Shown: positions 1 to 9,609, counted from the stretch's first letter. The stretch is 64,000 bases of DNA from Planctomicrobium piriforme (GCF_900113665.1 NZ_FOQD01000011.1:62001-126000), one strand, 5' to 3'. Notes: generated by a model not told the origin, from the sequence alone. Numbers and translations: made by a program.

Positions 1-19
1 GGTGCGGGAGTATCGCACC
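1..19. terminator. Short stem-loop at window edge
   Basis: A 6-bp perfect stem (GGTGCG paired with CGCACC) around a 7-nt loop opens the window. It has no T-run. It may end a gene lying upstream of the window, or it may be chance. Low confidence. Confidence 0.2.
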
Positions 20-72
20 AGTGCAGTCGCACGGGTGACCACAGTTGGTCTCACTTCTGAGGTGGATTGACG

Positions 73-3000
73 ATGCGACATCTCATGATCTGTCTCGTGA
101 TGTCTGTGGCATTCGGCGTCAGTTACGCTTCGCAGGCCTGGTCACAAACGCCGCCGCCAAATGCGACAGTACTTCAAGAGCAATTTCAGCTTTGGGATAC
201 CGACCATAACGACAAACTCTCGGTTGAAGAATTTATCAAAGCGAACACAGATTCAGGGTCGCGTCAGACGTTTTTTCGCATGGACGCGAACGCTGACGCG
301 ACCCTTTCACAAGACGAATGGCTGCGGCAGGGAAAGGGAATTTCCGTACCGGCCCTCAGTCTGTTCCGCGGCCTTGATGCGAATGCGGATGCAGCGCTCT
401 CACTTGAAGAGTGGATCTCCGATTCTCCTGCTACAGAACAACCTCAACACAGTCAGACGTTTCTGGTCTTCGATCTCGATCAGGATCATCGCCTGACTCT
501 CCAGGAATTCCTGACGATCCCTGGGCTGGTTCCGCAATCTCAGCGCGGCGAATTCGTCGATCCCATCGTGCTGCTGGCGAATCAGGAAATTGCACGCTGG
601 AAAGGTGCTTTCCATCAGTCGTTCGCGGCGGCCAACGTTCAATCTCAATTCCAGCCAGTCGTCTCGAATGCCCCCGACGACCGGTTGCTCGCGAATTGGA
701 TTCGTTCTCCTCAGCCGTTTCAGTCACAGCACTGGGATCTCAACTCCGATCAACTCATTGATCCTGCAGAGTTGCAAACAGGTTTAGAGAGTGCCTGGGG
801 ATTGCTGCGGTTCGACGGAAAGACTTCCAGACGCCCTACGGGGTTTGTCTTCAATGCCAACTACTTTGCATCTCTGGATCGTAATAGCGACCTTCAAATC
901 ACACTCGAAGAATTTCTGGCGAGCCATTCGCCTGACCCTGTGAAATCGACTGCCGTTTTTCAGCAGCTGGATGCGGATCGTGACGGCAAGCTCACGCTGG
1001 CTGAAGTTGACCTCGCCAATTTTGGCTGGCTCGACATCAGTAACGAGTTCCTGAGATGGGACAGCGATCGCAACGGCGCGATTAGCGCAGATGAATTCAA
1101 AGCAAATGCGCGGGCTTGGGAGAAAAATCTTGCCGCCTACACGATTCCGGCTTTTGATGACAATAAAGACGGGGTCATTTCTCTAGCCGAGTATCGTTCG
1201 ACTCCGTTTGCGAATCCGCTGTTCGACTGGAACGGTCTCAAATCCGACAGCGATGGTGACGGGTTTCTCGCTTTTAGTGAGTTCTATCCCCCTGGTCGTT
1301 TGCATCTGTCGCTGCTGGCCCGATTCTTTTTTGATCGCATGGATGCGAACCAGGATAGATTGCTGGGATTGGACGAGTATGAGTTTTCGGTGGATCTCAA
1401 ACGAGTGCCTGCTGCAGTCGTATTCCAATCGTTGGACCGAAATGATGATGATTCGCTGACGTTGGTCGAGGTGTTTGGAGAATCGGGCCACTCAACTGCG
1501 CCCTTTTTCCCTCGACATGCACAGCTTTTCAAAGACCTGGATGCTGACCAGAGCGGTGCCATCAACCTTGGCGAGTTTTCAGCTGACTCCAGATGTCTGA
1601 TCGAGGCGGCGAAAACCGAAAAATGGTTGCAGACATCCGCACGCCCCGCCTTCCAGTTCAAGGACGCTGACCACGACGGCAATCTCACGCAGGCGGAATG
1701 GCTGGCCGGTACAACGGCCGACAAGGCATCACAGTTCAGCGGCGAGTTTGTGATGTGCGATGATGACCGCAATGGTCGGCTGTCGTTTGATGAATATCTC
1801 CGGCTTCCGAGCGTGGCCACTGCCGACCGGCGCAGCCCGGTTCCCGATCCGGTTCTGGAAGAACGTATTCGGGTTTTTGCTCTCATTGCCCAAGGTGAAG
1901 CAGACCAGCCGGTTGCTGTTGTTGGTACGTCACTGACGCAAGCACAGGTGGGTCTGACGGCTCAAGACGCCCAAGAGTGGGATCTCGATCGGAATGGCAA
2001 GCTGTCGAAGATCGAGCTCAATCAAGGCTTGGATAACGCCTATGGGATTCGGCATGCAAAGGGCGTTCGACTTCGTCGCGAACAAGGTCAGGTCTTCAAT
2101 CTGGCTCTCTTTGGATTCCGCGATCAGGATCGGGACGGCGCTTTGAGTTTGAAAGAATTCCTGGTTGAGCAGGGTAGTCCGGAACTGGCAACGAAATCTT
2201 TTCAGCAGCTCAACCAGGATCAGGACGGCAAGCTATCTCTTTCCGAACTGAGTCGCGGCGACGAAATGTGGATCGATGTGCCAAGTCACTTCCAGCGCTG
2301 GGACAAGGATCGCAATGGCCTGATCAGCCCCGCCGAGTTCAGTGCGCAAGCACGCGAATGGGAAAAGCCGGTTGTGCCCATGCTGTTCCCGGGATTTGAT
2401 CTGGATCACGATGGAAGTTTGTCGTTCTCGGAATACCGCTCCACACTGCTGGCGAACCCCCTGTTGGATCTGCTGGGCCCAAGAACGGACCGTGATCACG
2501 ACGGCCATTTGTCGCTGGAAGAATATCGCCTGGATTCGACGGGATTCGGAAAGGCCCTCTCCGCATTATTCTTCAATCGTCTGGATCTGAACCGTGATCA
2601 CAAGTTGTCGCTCAATGAAATCCAGTTCAAGTTCGATTCGAGCAAGGTTCCAGTCGAGATTCTTTTCCAGAACCTTGATGCCAATCACGACGGCCGGCTG
2701 GCAATCGAAGAAGCACTGGGGCCGCTCATGCGAGAGAGCGATACAGCACGTTTTCTGCTTCAAGTCCGGGAGTTATGGCGGCGGAGTGACAGTGACGAGG
2801 ATGGAACGCTCAATACAACAGAGTTGAACGCTTCATCCGACTTTCGCTCGGCCATCTCACTCATTGGACGCCTGCGCGGCCCGCTATACGAGTCATTTCA
2901 ACAAAAAGACAGGGATAAAAATGGCCGTCTCGATCTGAAAGAGTTGCAAGAGGGGGTGACGCCGGAACGCAAACCGGCCTTGCAGCGCGAATTCAAAGTA

Positions 3001-5559
3001 TTGGATTTCGACTCCAGCCAGAGTCTCGACTTGATTGAGTTTTCCTCACTCTCTTCCGTCTCACCGCGAGGGCAACGAATTGATGTGCCGGATCCCATTC
3101 TGCAAGCCTGCGAGCAGGAAGTCACCGCCGCGACCGCAAGATTCCAGGCCGCCGATCTCGATGACGATCACTTGCTGAACGCAGAGGAATGGAAGGCCAT
3201 GAGCGGCGGCCGCTGGTTCACTGGTTACTTCGCCGAAATCGATCTCAATAAGGACAAAAGCATCGGTCCTGCGGAACTGCAGCGGGGACTGGAAGGCGCG
3301 TATGGGATGTGGGCTGCTGACGGCACCTTGTTGCGACGGCCGAGCGGGCAGATTCTGAATTGGCGAACCTATTTCGGGGATATCGACCAGAATCGGGATC
3401 AGTTCCTCACAAGAGCTGAGGTCTTTCCCAAGTTCTCCAAGAGTGCTGAGGAAAACGAAGCTCTTTTTCGACAAGTCGACGTGAATTCCGATGATCGCCT
3501 GTCTGTTGGCGAGATGTCGGTTCACGATCAATTTTTGATTGATACTCTCGATAAGTTCTTCTCTTTCGATCCGGATTTGGACGGTGAGTTGAGTCCTTCG
3601 GAACTCGCAGGCAAGCTCGCCTACTGGGAGCAGGGCTATCTTTCCTCTCTCTTTCCGGCTTATGACGTCGATCAGAGCGGGAAACTCTCGTTTATCGAGT
3701 TTCGCGCGACGCCCTTGGGAAATCAGGTGCTGCGGTGGATGGAAGCGCGCGATCAGGACGGAGACGGCCGCTTGAGTTTGTCCGAGTTTCATCCAAGGTC
3801 AGGACTTGCCTTTCTGGGCCAGTCAAAACTGTATTTTGATCGACTGGATGCAGACAAAGACGGCTACCTGGGATTGGACGAGTATGAATTTCCCGTCGAT
3901 CTGCAACGCGTGCCAAGTGAGATCGTGTTCAGATCATTGGATCGAAATCGGGATCTGAAACTCTCCCAGGAAGAAACATTCGCTGATTCCGGTCAAAATC
4001 AAGTTTCCATCTTTTATCCTCGCCACCAGCGAGTTTTCGAGGAGCTCGATCGGGATCATGACGGCGCCGTGAGCCTTGAAGAATTCTCGACGAAAGAAGG
4101 CCGGCTGGCCGATGCGGCAGCAACCGAGAAGTGGCTACGAGCCTCGGCCCGTCCAGCGTTTCAGGCCAAAGACGCCGACCACAATGAAAAGCTGACTCAG
4201 ACAGAGTGGTTGGCTGGCGTAGCTGCGGAGAGAATGCCGCAACTTAGCGGCGAGTTCCTGATGTGCGATTACGATCGCGACGGCCAACTCTCCTTGATGG
4301 AATATATCACTCTCCCTTCCATCGCAACTTCCACCCGTCGTGGGCCTGTTCCCGATCCCGTCGTGGATGAACGCAACCGAGTGCTGGGCGTCATCGCGCA
4401 GGCGGGAACCGATCAGACCGTGGCCGCTGTACGAGAGATCTGCTCCAAGGAGCAGACGGGATTGTCCGCCAAAGAAACGCAGGGGTGGGATGCCAATCGC
4501 GACGGCAAGTTGTCAGACGGCGAACTACACCGCGGGCTCGATGTCGCCTATGGCCTTTGTACGTCCAACGGAGTCCCGTTACGGCGAGAAAACGGACAGG
4601 TCTTCAATTGGGCTCTTTTTGGCTATCGGGATCTGGACAAATCAGGCACATTGACTCTGAAAGAGTTTTTGATCGAGCAATCCAACTCTGAACAGGCGAC
4701 TTTATCTTTTCAGCAGATTGATCAAGACCGGGATGGACAACTGACGCCTGCCGAGATGAACCCGGGTGACGTCTATTGGATCGATGTCCTGTCTCATTTT
4801 CAGCGCTGGGACGCCGATCACAACGGCCAGTTGAGCCCCGCCGAACTCACCTCTCAGGCCCGACGCTGGGAACAATCGACCGTAGCAACGCTCTTTCCGG
4901 CATTCGATGTGGATGGCGATGGAAGCCTGTCGTTGATGGAGTATCGCGGAACGCTGTTGGCGAATCCTCTCCTGGACTTGATCAGCCCTCGAACTGATCG
5001 AAGTCACGACGGTCGTCTCTCTCTCGACGAGTATCACCCGGATGCGACAGGCTTCGGTAAGGCTCTTTCTGGCTTGCTCTTTCAGCGCCTCGACCGAAAT
5101 AGCGACCACAGACTGACCCTCGACGAAGTCCAGTTCAAATTTGATCCCAATCAAGTCCCCGCCGAAATTGCATTCCTGGCATTCGACTCGAATCGAGACG
5201 GCGCTGTCACCTTGGCGGAACTAACATCAAGGGAAAAACCAGGCGGCTCGGATGCTGCTGCAAAACGTCGCCACGAAGAGAAGCTGATGCAGATCGAGGA
5301 GGCTTTTCACGTCGCAGATGGAGATCGCAGCGGTAGCGTCTCAATGGTGGAATACGCCAAACCGGGTTCGCCTCTGGCCGCAGCGGTGGCGGGTAAAAAG
5401 CCAGGCGTCTCAAAGGCGAGTAGCAATACTGCGGCCAGCCGTTACACGCGGACGTCTGTCGGACAAAGCAACGCCTGGAATTTCAGGATGATTGGCCTGG
5501 TCTTTTTCAACGTATTGTTGCTGACGGGCATCGGCTGGTTTGTCTGGCGCTCCACATAG
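73..5559 (+). CDS. Giant secreted EF-hand repeat protein, C-terminally membrane-anchored
   Basis: This 1828-aa protein is probably exported and binds calcium outside the cytoplasm. Residues 1-25 form a signal peptide (hydrophobic stretch, then an A-W-S-Q-T cleavage region). I count about 47 EF-hand-like loops of the DxDxDG/DxNxDG type by eye, many with the final Glu (for example DADRDGKLTLAEV). A hydrophobic segment near residues 1805-1825 ends in an Arg-containing tail and should anchor the protein. The loops are arranged in four modules of about 420 residues in an A-B-A-B order: the A marker at residue 421 recurs at 1256 and the B marker at 824 recurs at 1660. ATG at 73 is chosen because GAGGTGG at 59-65 sits at a normal distance; an in-frame TTG at 67 is too close. 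Partner and substrate are unknown. Some loops are degenerate (DANQDR, DRNSDL) and may not bind calcium. Confidence 0.9.
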   Translation: MRHLMICLVMSVAFGVSYASQAWSQTPPPNATVLQEQFQLWDTDHNDKLSVEEFIKANTDSGSRQTFFRMDANADATLSQDEWLRQGKGISVPALSLFRGLDANADAALSLEEWISDSPATEQPQHSQTFLVFDLDQDHRLTLQEFLTIPGLVPQSQRGEFVDPIVLLANQEIARWKGAFHQSFAAANVQSQFQPVVSNAPDDRLLANWIRSPQPFQSQHWDLNSDQLIDPAELQTGLESAWGLLRFDGKTSRRPTGFVFNANYFASLDRNSDLQITLEEFLASHSPDPVKSTAVFQQLDADRDGKLTLAEVDLANFGWLDISNEFLRWDSDRNGAISADEFKANARAWEKNLAAYTIPAFDDNKDGVISLAEYRSTPFANPLFDWNGLKSDSDGDGFLAFSEFYPPGRLHLSLLARFFFDRMDANQDRLLGLDEYEFSVDLKRVPAAVVFQSLDRNDDDSLTLVEVFGESGHSTAPFFPRHAQLFKDLDADQSGAINLGEFSADSRCLIEAAKTEKWLQTSARPAFQFKDADHDGNLTQAEWLAGTTADKASQFSGEFVMCDDDRNGRLSFDEYLRLPSVATADRRSPVPDPVLEERIRVFALIAQGEADQPVAVVGTSLTQAQVGLTAQDAQEWDLDRNGKLSKIELNQGLDNAYGIRHAKGVRLRREQGQVFNLALFGFRDQDRDGALSLKEFLVEQGSPELATKSFQQLNQDQDGKLSLSELSRGDEMWIDVPSHFQRWDKDRNGLISPAEFSAQAREWEKPVVPMLFPGFDLDHDGSLSFSEYRSTLLANPLLDLLGPRTDRDHDGHLSLEEYRLDSTGFGKALSALFFNRLDLNRDHKLSLNEIQFKFDSSKVPVEILFQNLDANHDGRLAIEEALGPLMRESDTARFLLQVRELWRRSDSDEDGTLNTTELNASSDFRSAISLIGRLRGPLYESFQQKDRDKNGRLDLKELQEGVTPERKPALQREFKVLDFDSSQSLDLIEFSSLSSVSPRGQRIDVPDPILQACEQEVTAATARFQAADLDDDHLLNAEEWKAMSGGRWFTGYFAEIDLNKDKSIGPAELQRGLEGAYGMWAADGTLLRRPSGQILNWRTYFGDIDQNRDQFLTRAEVFPKFSKSAEENEALFRQVDVNSDDRLSVGEMSVHDQFLIDTLDKFFSFDPDLDGELSPSELAGKLAYWEQGYLSSLFPAYDVDQSGKLSFIEFRATPLGNQVLRWMEARDQDGDGRLSLSEFHPRSGLAFLGQSKLYFDRLDADKDGYLGLDEYEFPVDLQRVPSEIVFRSLDRNRDLKLSQEETFADSGQNQVSIFYPRHQRVFEELDRDHDGAVSLEEFSTKEGRLADAAATEKWLRASARPAFQAKDADHNEKLTQTEWLAGVAAERMPQLSGEFLMCDYDRDGQLSLMEYITLPSIATSTRRGPVPDPVVDERNRVLGVIAQAGTDQTVAAVREICSKEQTGLSAKETQGWDANRDGKLSDGELHRGLDVAYGLCTSNGVPLRRENGQVFNWALFGYRDLDKSGTLTLKEFLIEQSNSEQATLSFQQIDQDRDGQLTPAEMNPGDVYWIDVLSHFQRWDADHNGQLSPAELTSQARRWEQSTVATLFPAFDVDGDGSLSLMEYRGTLLANPLLDLISPRTDRSHDGRLSLDEYHPDATGFGKALSGLLFQRLDRNSDHRLTLDEVQFKFDPNQVPAEIAFLAFDSNRDGAVTLAELTSREKPGGSDAAAKRRHEEKLMQIEEAFHVADGDRSGSVSMVEYAKPGSPLAAAVAGKKPGVSKASSNTAASRYTRTSVGQSNAWNFRMIGLVFFNVLLLTGIGWFVWRST

Positions 5560-5605
5560 TTTTCAATCGTGTTAACGGTTGGCGGAAGTCCGTGAAAGCC
5601 CTGCC

Positions 5606-7528
5606 ATGCAGAACTCCTCGATCAAAATTCGACACGCTTCTCGCATCGGTGCCACGATCACCGAGGTCGTCACCGTGCTTGTCGTAATCGGTCTCCTTTC
5701 GGCGGTCAGTACTCCGCTTGTGCTGCATTGGCGCAGCGCCGCTAGAACAAACGCCTGTCGCAACAATCTGCGGACGCTGACTCTCGCGATGCGGCAGTAT
5801 CATGACAGCCATCAGTCACTCCCACCCGCCGCAGTATGGAATACGGATGCGACGACATCACTCGCACTGCACAGTTCGAAACGCGTTGAACTGATCACGC
5901 AGGAAAACTGGGCAATTCTGCTGCTGCCATGGCTGGGGCAGACCCGCCTGTTGCAACAATTCGATTTGACCCGACCGATTGGCGCTGATGAAAACGAAGT
6001 CGCCCGCGGCCAATTTTTGCGAGTCATGAACTGCGGACTGGATGATTTCAACCATGCGGACAACCCGTACGAACTCGAAAGCCCATCAGCGGAAGGTCCG
6101 GTTGCATTTGCACGAGGCAACTACGCCATCAATGGAGGGACTCACAATTATCAGTTTGATCCCCCTTCCACGACGACTCCGCGCGGCGACCTGCTGCACC
6201 TGGTGATGAGCGATTCGCCGCGACAGTACCAGATGTGGGGAAACGGGATTGCCGGCATTAATAAGTCTTTCAGGATTGACGAATTCACGAACGGTCAGTC
6301 AACGCTGGTTGCTCTCGAAGAATTGCGGGCAGGCATTCATCCCCTCGACCCTCGCGGCGTCTGGGCATTGGGGCAAATTGGCGGCAGCATCACCTGGGGG
6401 CACGGGGTGAACAGCGATGATTTCGGACCTAACCATCAGTGGTCACGCGCAGACGACCTGTTGGGTTGCGGCACGCTGCATCAGGTACTCGGTTCCGAGG
6501 CGCTGGAGCAGGAACGCATGCCTTGTGTCCACTATGTCGACGCCAATCATCAGGCGACCTCGCGCAGCCTGCACCCAAATGGCGTTCATCTATCGCTGCT
6601 GGACGGATCTGTGCGTTTCATCAGCGATCGGATCGATCCCGGTCTATGGCATGTGATGCATTCCCGCGAAACTCCCCCTGAGGTTCTCGCAGCTGACTTC
6701 GATGCCAAGTTGCAAGTCGTCAATTTTGAAGAGAAGCAGGTCCGTCCGAGGCCGTCATCAGAGGAATCGGCGCCAATTCCAGAGCGTCTGGTCAATTCCA
6801 TTGAAATGGAATTCGTCGCCGTGCCCGCTGGTGAATTCGAAATGGGAACTCCAGACCTCAATAACGCCTCGATGGCGCCTGCCAACTGTCCTGCACACAT
6901 CGTTCAAATCACCCGGCCGTATTTGTTGGGAACCAAGGAAGTGACCCAGTCGCAGTATCGGCGAGTCATGATCGGAAGCGATGCCATGAATCAAGCACTC
7001 CCGCCTGATGGCGTCGCGGTTCAAGATGCATTTCCCATCACAAACGTCACCTGGAATGAGGCCGTTGATTTCTGTAAACGGTTGAGCGAAATGCCGGAAG
7101 AGCAACAAGCTCGACGAAGCTATCGGTTGCCGACCGAAGCGCAATGGGAGCGCGCCTGCCGGGCGGGCGGCAGTGAATCCTATGTCTGGAGATCAACTCG
7201 ACTGCCGACGGACAGCTCTGGAGAAGCTGCAGGCATCAATCCGCCGTTGCCGTTGACCCCTGTCGGCGCGTACGATCCCAACACATATGGTCTCCACGAC
7301 ATGCGCGGCAACGCCTGGGAATGGTCAGCGGATTGGTTTGATCGCGACTACTATGTCCGGGGTGCTCGGAACGATCCTGCCGGTCCAGCCCACGGCTATC
7401 TCAAGGTCGTGCGAGGAGGAGACTGGAGATTCGTCGGGGAGGTCTGCCATATTGATTATCCAATGATGGCGGATTGGATTCGAAATCAGTTTGTCGGCTT
7501 TAGAGTCGTTTGCGAGATTTCGAAATGA
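5606..7528 (+). CDS. Prepilin/DUF1559 protein fused to an FGE-sulfatase domain
   Basis: This 640-aa protein joins two families. The N-terminus is type IV prepilin-like: G15|A16-T-I-T-E20 followed by a hydrophobic helix to about residue 38. The DUF1559 region follows and ends in its usual H-x9-DG motif (HPNGVHLSLLDG, residues 323-334). From about residue 400 to the end lies a formylglycine-generating-enzyme-like (FGE-sulfatase/SUMF1) domain with RLPTEAQWERACRAG, GNAWEWSADW and GFRVV. At the position of the FGE cysteine pair it reads RGGDWRF609-xxxx-C614, so the first cysteine is Phe and oxidase activity is doubtful. The domain may be a binding or structural fold. The ATG at 5606 keeps a short prepilin leader; a TTG at 5579 would add nine residues. 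The gene starts 46 nt after the EF-hand gene and could be cotranscribed with it. Confidence 0.85.
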   Translation: MQNSSIKIRHASRIGATITEVVTVLVVIGLLSAVSTPLVLHWRSAARTNACRNNLRTLTLAMRQYHDSHQSLPPAAVWNTDATTSLALHSSKRVELITQENWAILLLPWLGQTRLLQQFDLTRPIGADENEVARGQFLRVMNCGLDDFNHADNPYELESPSAEGPVAFARGNYAINGGTHNYQFDPPSTTTPRGDLLHLVMSDSPRQYQMWGNGIAGINKSFRIDEFTNGQSTLVALEELRAGIHPLDPRGVWALGQIGGSITWGHGVNSDDFGPNHQWSRADDLLGCGTLHQVLGSEALEQERMPCVHYVDANHQATSRSLHPNGVHLSLLDGSVRFISDRIDPGLWHVMHSRETPPEVLAADFDAKLQVVNFEEKQVRPRPSSEESAPIPERLVNSIEMEFVAVPAGEFEMGTPDLNNASMAPANCPAHIVQITRPYLLGTKEVTQSQYRRVMIGSDAMNQALPPDGVAVQDAFPITNVTWNEAVDFCKRLSEMPEEQQARRSYRLPTEAQWERACRAGGSESYVWRSTRLPTDSSGEAAGINPPLPLTPVGAYDPNTYGLHDMRGNAWEWSADWFDRDYYVRGARNDPAGPAHGYLKVVRGGDWRFVGEVCHIDYPMMADWIRNQFVGFRVVCEISK

Positions 7529-7669
7529 GTTCCGCTCATCCCTGCACGCAGAACGTTGACGCCGTCGGCAATGCGTACTGCTCAGCTTCTCTAAATGGAA
7601 CGATTTGGCCTGTGCATTCACTCCATTCAGGCGGTTATGAAAGCGCTCTAGCAAGGCCATCGCGTCTGA

Positions 7670-7909
7670 GTATCACACGCTCCCCAGAAATGGCTCGGCA
7701 TCTTCCATGTGAAGGACTATGCCACAGATCCTCGCGGCGGCGTCTCCTTCCGCACACACACATCCCCTGACGGCATCGGCCCCGACACAATGTCATACGG
7801 CTTCGCCTACCACCCCAACGGGGAAGGCACCCCCTTCGGCGCCGCCGGATATCAGGTCCGCAGGCTTCAGAACGGGTGGTATTGGTTCATGACATCAAAC
7901 GACTGGTGA
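7670..7909 (+). pseudogene. Orphan C-terminal fragment of a hypothetical protein
   Basis: The frame 7670-7909 encodes about 79 residues with protein-like composition (FHVKDYATDPRGGVSFRTHT, then GWYWFMTSNDW at the C-terminus). It is closed upstream by TGA at 7667. The first possible start is GTG at 7709, inside what looks like continuous domain sequence, and no ribosome-binding site is visible. I read it as the remaining 3' end of a larger gene, though a short real gene starting at 7709 is possible. I do not know its function. The flanks 7529-7669 and 7910-7992 hold nothing else I can identify. Confidence 0.4.
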
Positions 7910-7992
7910 ATGGAGCTGGGACGGAGGACGAATATCGCTCTCAACGCATGTCGCGATTGCTCACGAAGAATAAGTGAGCCATCAATTCAAAT

Positions 7993-8077
7993 TGCCGAAG
8001 GGGGGACTCGAACCCCCACATGGTTTACCCATACTGGATTTTGAATCCAGCGCGTCTGCCGATTCCGCCACTTCGGC
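7993..8077 (-). tRNA. tRNA-Leu (anticodon CAA)
   Basis: On the minus strand the sequence folds as a class II tRNA. The acceptor stem is GCCGAAG (8077-8071) paired with CTTCGGC (8000-7994) plus discriminator A (7993). The D-arm contains GGCGGAATCGGCAGACGC. The anticodon stem CTGGA/TCCAG encloses loop TTCAAAA, giving anticodon CAA at 8043-8041. A long variable arm is followed by the T-arm GGGGGTTCGAGTCCCCC. The discriminator A and long variable arm fit leucine and the decoded codon is UUG. The 3' CCA is not encoded. Protein-like frames across this stretch are artefacts. Confidence 0.97.
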
Positions 8078-8235
8078 CGCTGAAAGAAGACGGGTTTCAG
8101 CAGCGTCAGGCAACACCCTGACCGGCTGCGATTTCCGTTTTCCTCGCGGATCCGAAGTATTGTCTGGCACTGCTCGTTTTGCAAGCGGTGACAGGCCTAA
8201 AGCGATTGCCTCGAACTGGGCGTCGCCGCCTGGGA

Positions 8236-8314
8236 ATTGTCCCGGACGCTCGACCCTCCCTGAAATACGGTGGTGCGATTTTCCGAACAGCAACGATTCA
8301 GCGTCCGGGACAAT
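8236..8314. repeat. GTCCCGGAC-arm inverted repeat, copy A
   Basis: Arms ATTGTCCCGGACGCT (8236-8250) and AGCGTCCGGGACAAT (8300-8314) are perfect 15-nt reverse complements around a 49-nt core. It is one of at least five such elements in the window (8368, 13556, 17653 and 53916), all near gene ends or between genes. It encodes nothing recognisable. It could be a small non-autonomous element or a structured RNA. Confidence 0.8.
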
Positions 8315-8367
8315 GAGGCAACGAGAGCGAAACGCATTCTCCCGGCCGCTTCGCGCGGCTTCACTTG

Positions 8368-8447
8368 ATTGTCCCGGACGCTCGACGTTGCATTCTGAGA
8401 CGATTCCGCCCCCGTTCGGGCGGCGGTGTTTCGGCGTCCGGGACAAT
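8368..8447. repeat. GTCCCGGAC-arm inverted repeat, copy B
   Basis: The left arm at 8368-8382 is identical to copy A. The right arm at 8433-8447 differs from the perfect complement by one base. The core holds a further inner hairpin (CCGCCCCCGTTCGGGCGGCGG, about 8406-8426). It lies 53 nt after copy A in the same orientation. Confidence 0.8.
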
Positions 8448-8564
8448 GCGCTTGCCTTCGTACCATTTTGGGCAGGCGCGCGATAGCATTTCGGCTCAGG
8501 GATCGGCCGTGGGGGCCGGACGCCTGGAATTCATGACGACAATGTGGAGGGGTGCGGCCCACGC

Positions 8565-9488
8565 ATGGCGGTGTCGGAAGTCAAACTCGGTCTGATCGGA
8601 ACCGGCGCCGGCACAACGGGGAGCGTGTCGGATGCGCTCAAGCGCCAGCCTCGGTTGCGATTGATCGAGGTTTACGACGCCTGCATTGCTGCGGCGCAAA
8701 CCGAGGCCCAGCAACTGGAAGCCGCATATTCTCCCAGTCTCGACGGACTGCTCCGACGGACCAGCGGCGTCATCGTCGCTAATGTGAAATGGATGGGCGC
8801 CGAACCGCTCGTGCGTGCCGCCGGCTTGCAACGGCCTGCCCTGATTCTGGCACCCGTGTTCTGTCGTTTCACACAGGTGGAACTCCGCCGGTTACAGCAC
8901 TTTGCCGAACTGACCAGAACATTGATGATGCCCGAGCTGACTTATCGCTGGGCGAGATCCACGTTGCGGCTCCGCGAACTCACGGCGACAAAGCTGCAGG
9001 GGATCGAGCAGATGGAGATCGTCTGTCGCTGCGAACCCGACAGCAACGAAGAGCTGATGATCTACGACTGGTGCAGCAATGTCGTGCAGTCGGAATGCCT
9101 GCAGGTGCGGGCCAACTCGACTGGGGGCGAAGTCCGATTGCAGTACCGTCGCCTGCAGCAGAGCGGCAATCCGGTTTCGATCTTCCTGCGGTTCGAAAAG
9201 AGCGATCCCCTGCCGGCGTTTCCAATCCTGGACGCGCAGATTACCTGCCGGACCGGTTCCGTCCGCATCTCCGGGGAAGTCGATCTGTCATGGCAGATCA
9301 CCGGAAATGAACAGAGCGAATGCCTGCGGTCAGACCGCACCCCCGGCGACCTGATGTACGACCTGTTTGGCCGCCGACTGGTGGGCGGCGTGGTGCCGGT
9401 GCCCGACGTGACGGATCTGATCAGGGCAACCGCCGTTCGCGATGCCAGACGCACGAGTCAGGCCACGCAGACGGACGCAATTCCTTAG
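8565..9488 (+). CDS. Rossmann-fold protein, Gfo/Idh/MocA-like N-terminus
   Basis: A 307-aa cytosolic protein. Residues 6-35 carry a dinucleotide-binding-like strand-loop-helix (LGLIGTGAGTTGS) and an acidic residue after the second strand (EVYDA), as in the N-terminal domain of Gfo/Idh/MocA oxidoreductases. I do not see the EKP motif that usually marks an active member, and the C-terminal half shows no family signature I can name. It may be a degenerate oxidoreductase-like protein without enzyme activity. ATG at 8565 is preferred over GTG at 8544 because GGAGG at 8546-8550 precedes it, although the spacing is slightly long. It converges on the cytochrome gene at 9614. Confidence 0.55.
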   Translation: MAVSEVKLGLIGTGAGTTGSVSDALKRQPRLRLIEVYDACIAAAQTEAQQLEAAYSPSLDGLLRRTSGVIVANVKWMGAEPLVRAAGLQRPALILAPVFCRFTQVELRRLQHFAELTRTLMMPELTYRWARSTLRLRELTATKLQGIEQMEIVCRCEPDSNEELMIYDWCSNVVQSECLQVRANSTGGEVRLQYRRLQQSGNPVSIFLRFEKSDPLPAFPILDAQITCRTGSVRISGEVDLSWQITGNEQSECLRSDRTPGDLMYDLFGRRLVGGVVPVPDVTDLIRATAVRDARRTSQATQTDAIP

Positions 9489-9523
9489 GTCGCCTGGGAA
9501 TTTCAGAGGTTCGGTTTTCCTCA

Positions 9524-9609
9524 AAATCCGAAGCACGAAATTCGAAATCCGAAACGAAACTCAAGTTCCTGATCTGTTTCGAATTTCGACATTCGGATTT
9601 CGGATTTTT
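9524..9609. repeat. AT-rich inverted repeat between convergent genes
   Basis: The arms AAAATCCGAAGCACGAAATT... (from 9524) and ...GACATTCGGATTTCGGATTTTT (to 9609) are near-complementary and fill most of the 125-nt gap between two convergent stops. The same GAATTTCG/GGATTTCG words recur at 54848-54880 and 56654-56680. It could act as a bidirectional terminator, since its arms end in A- and T-runs. Confidence 0.6.

Noticed and set aside
7974..8486. 170-aa frame (plus) and 154-aa frame (minus) across the tRNA
   Set aside because: Both translate the tRNA-Leu and two GTCCCGGAC repeats; composition is not protein-like.
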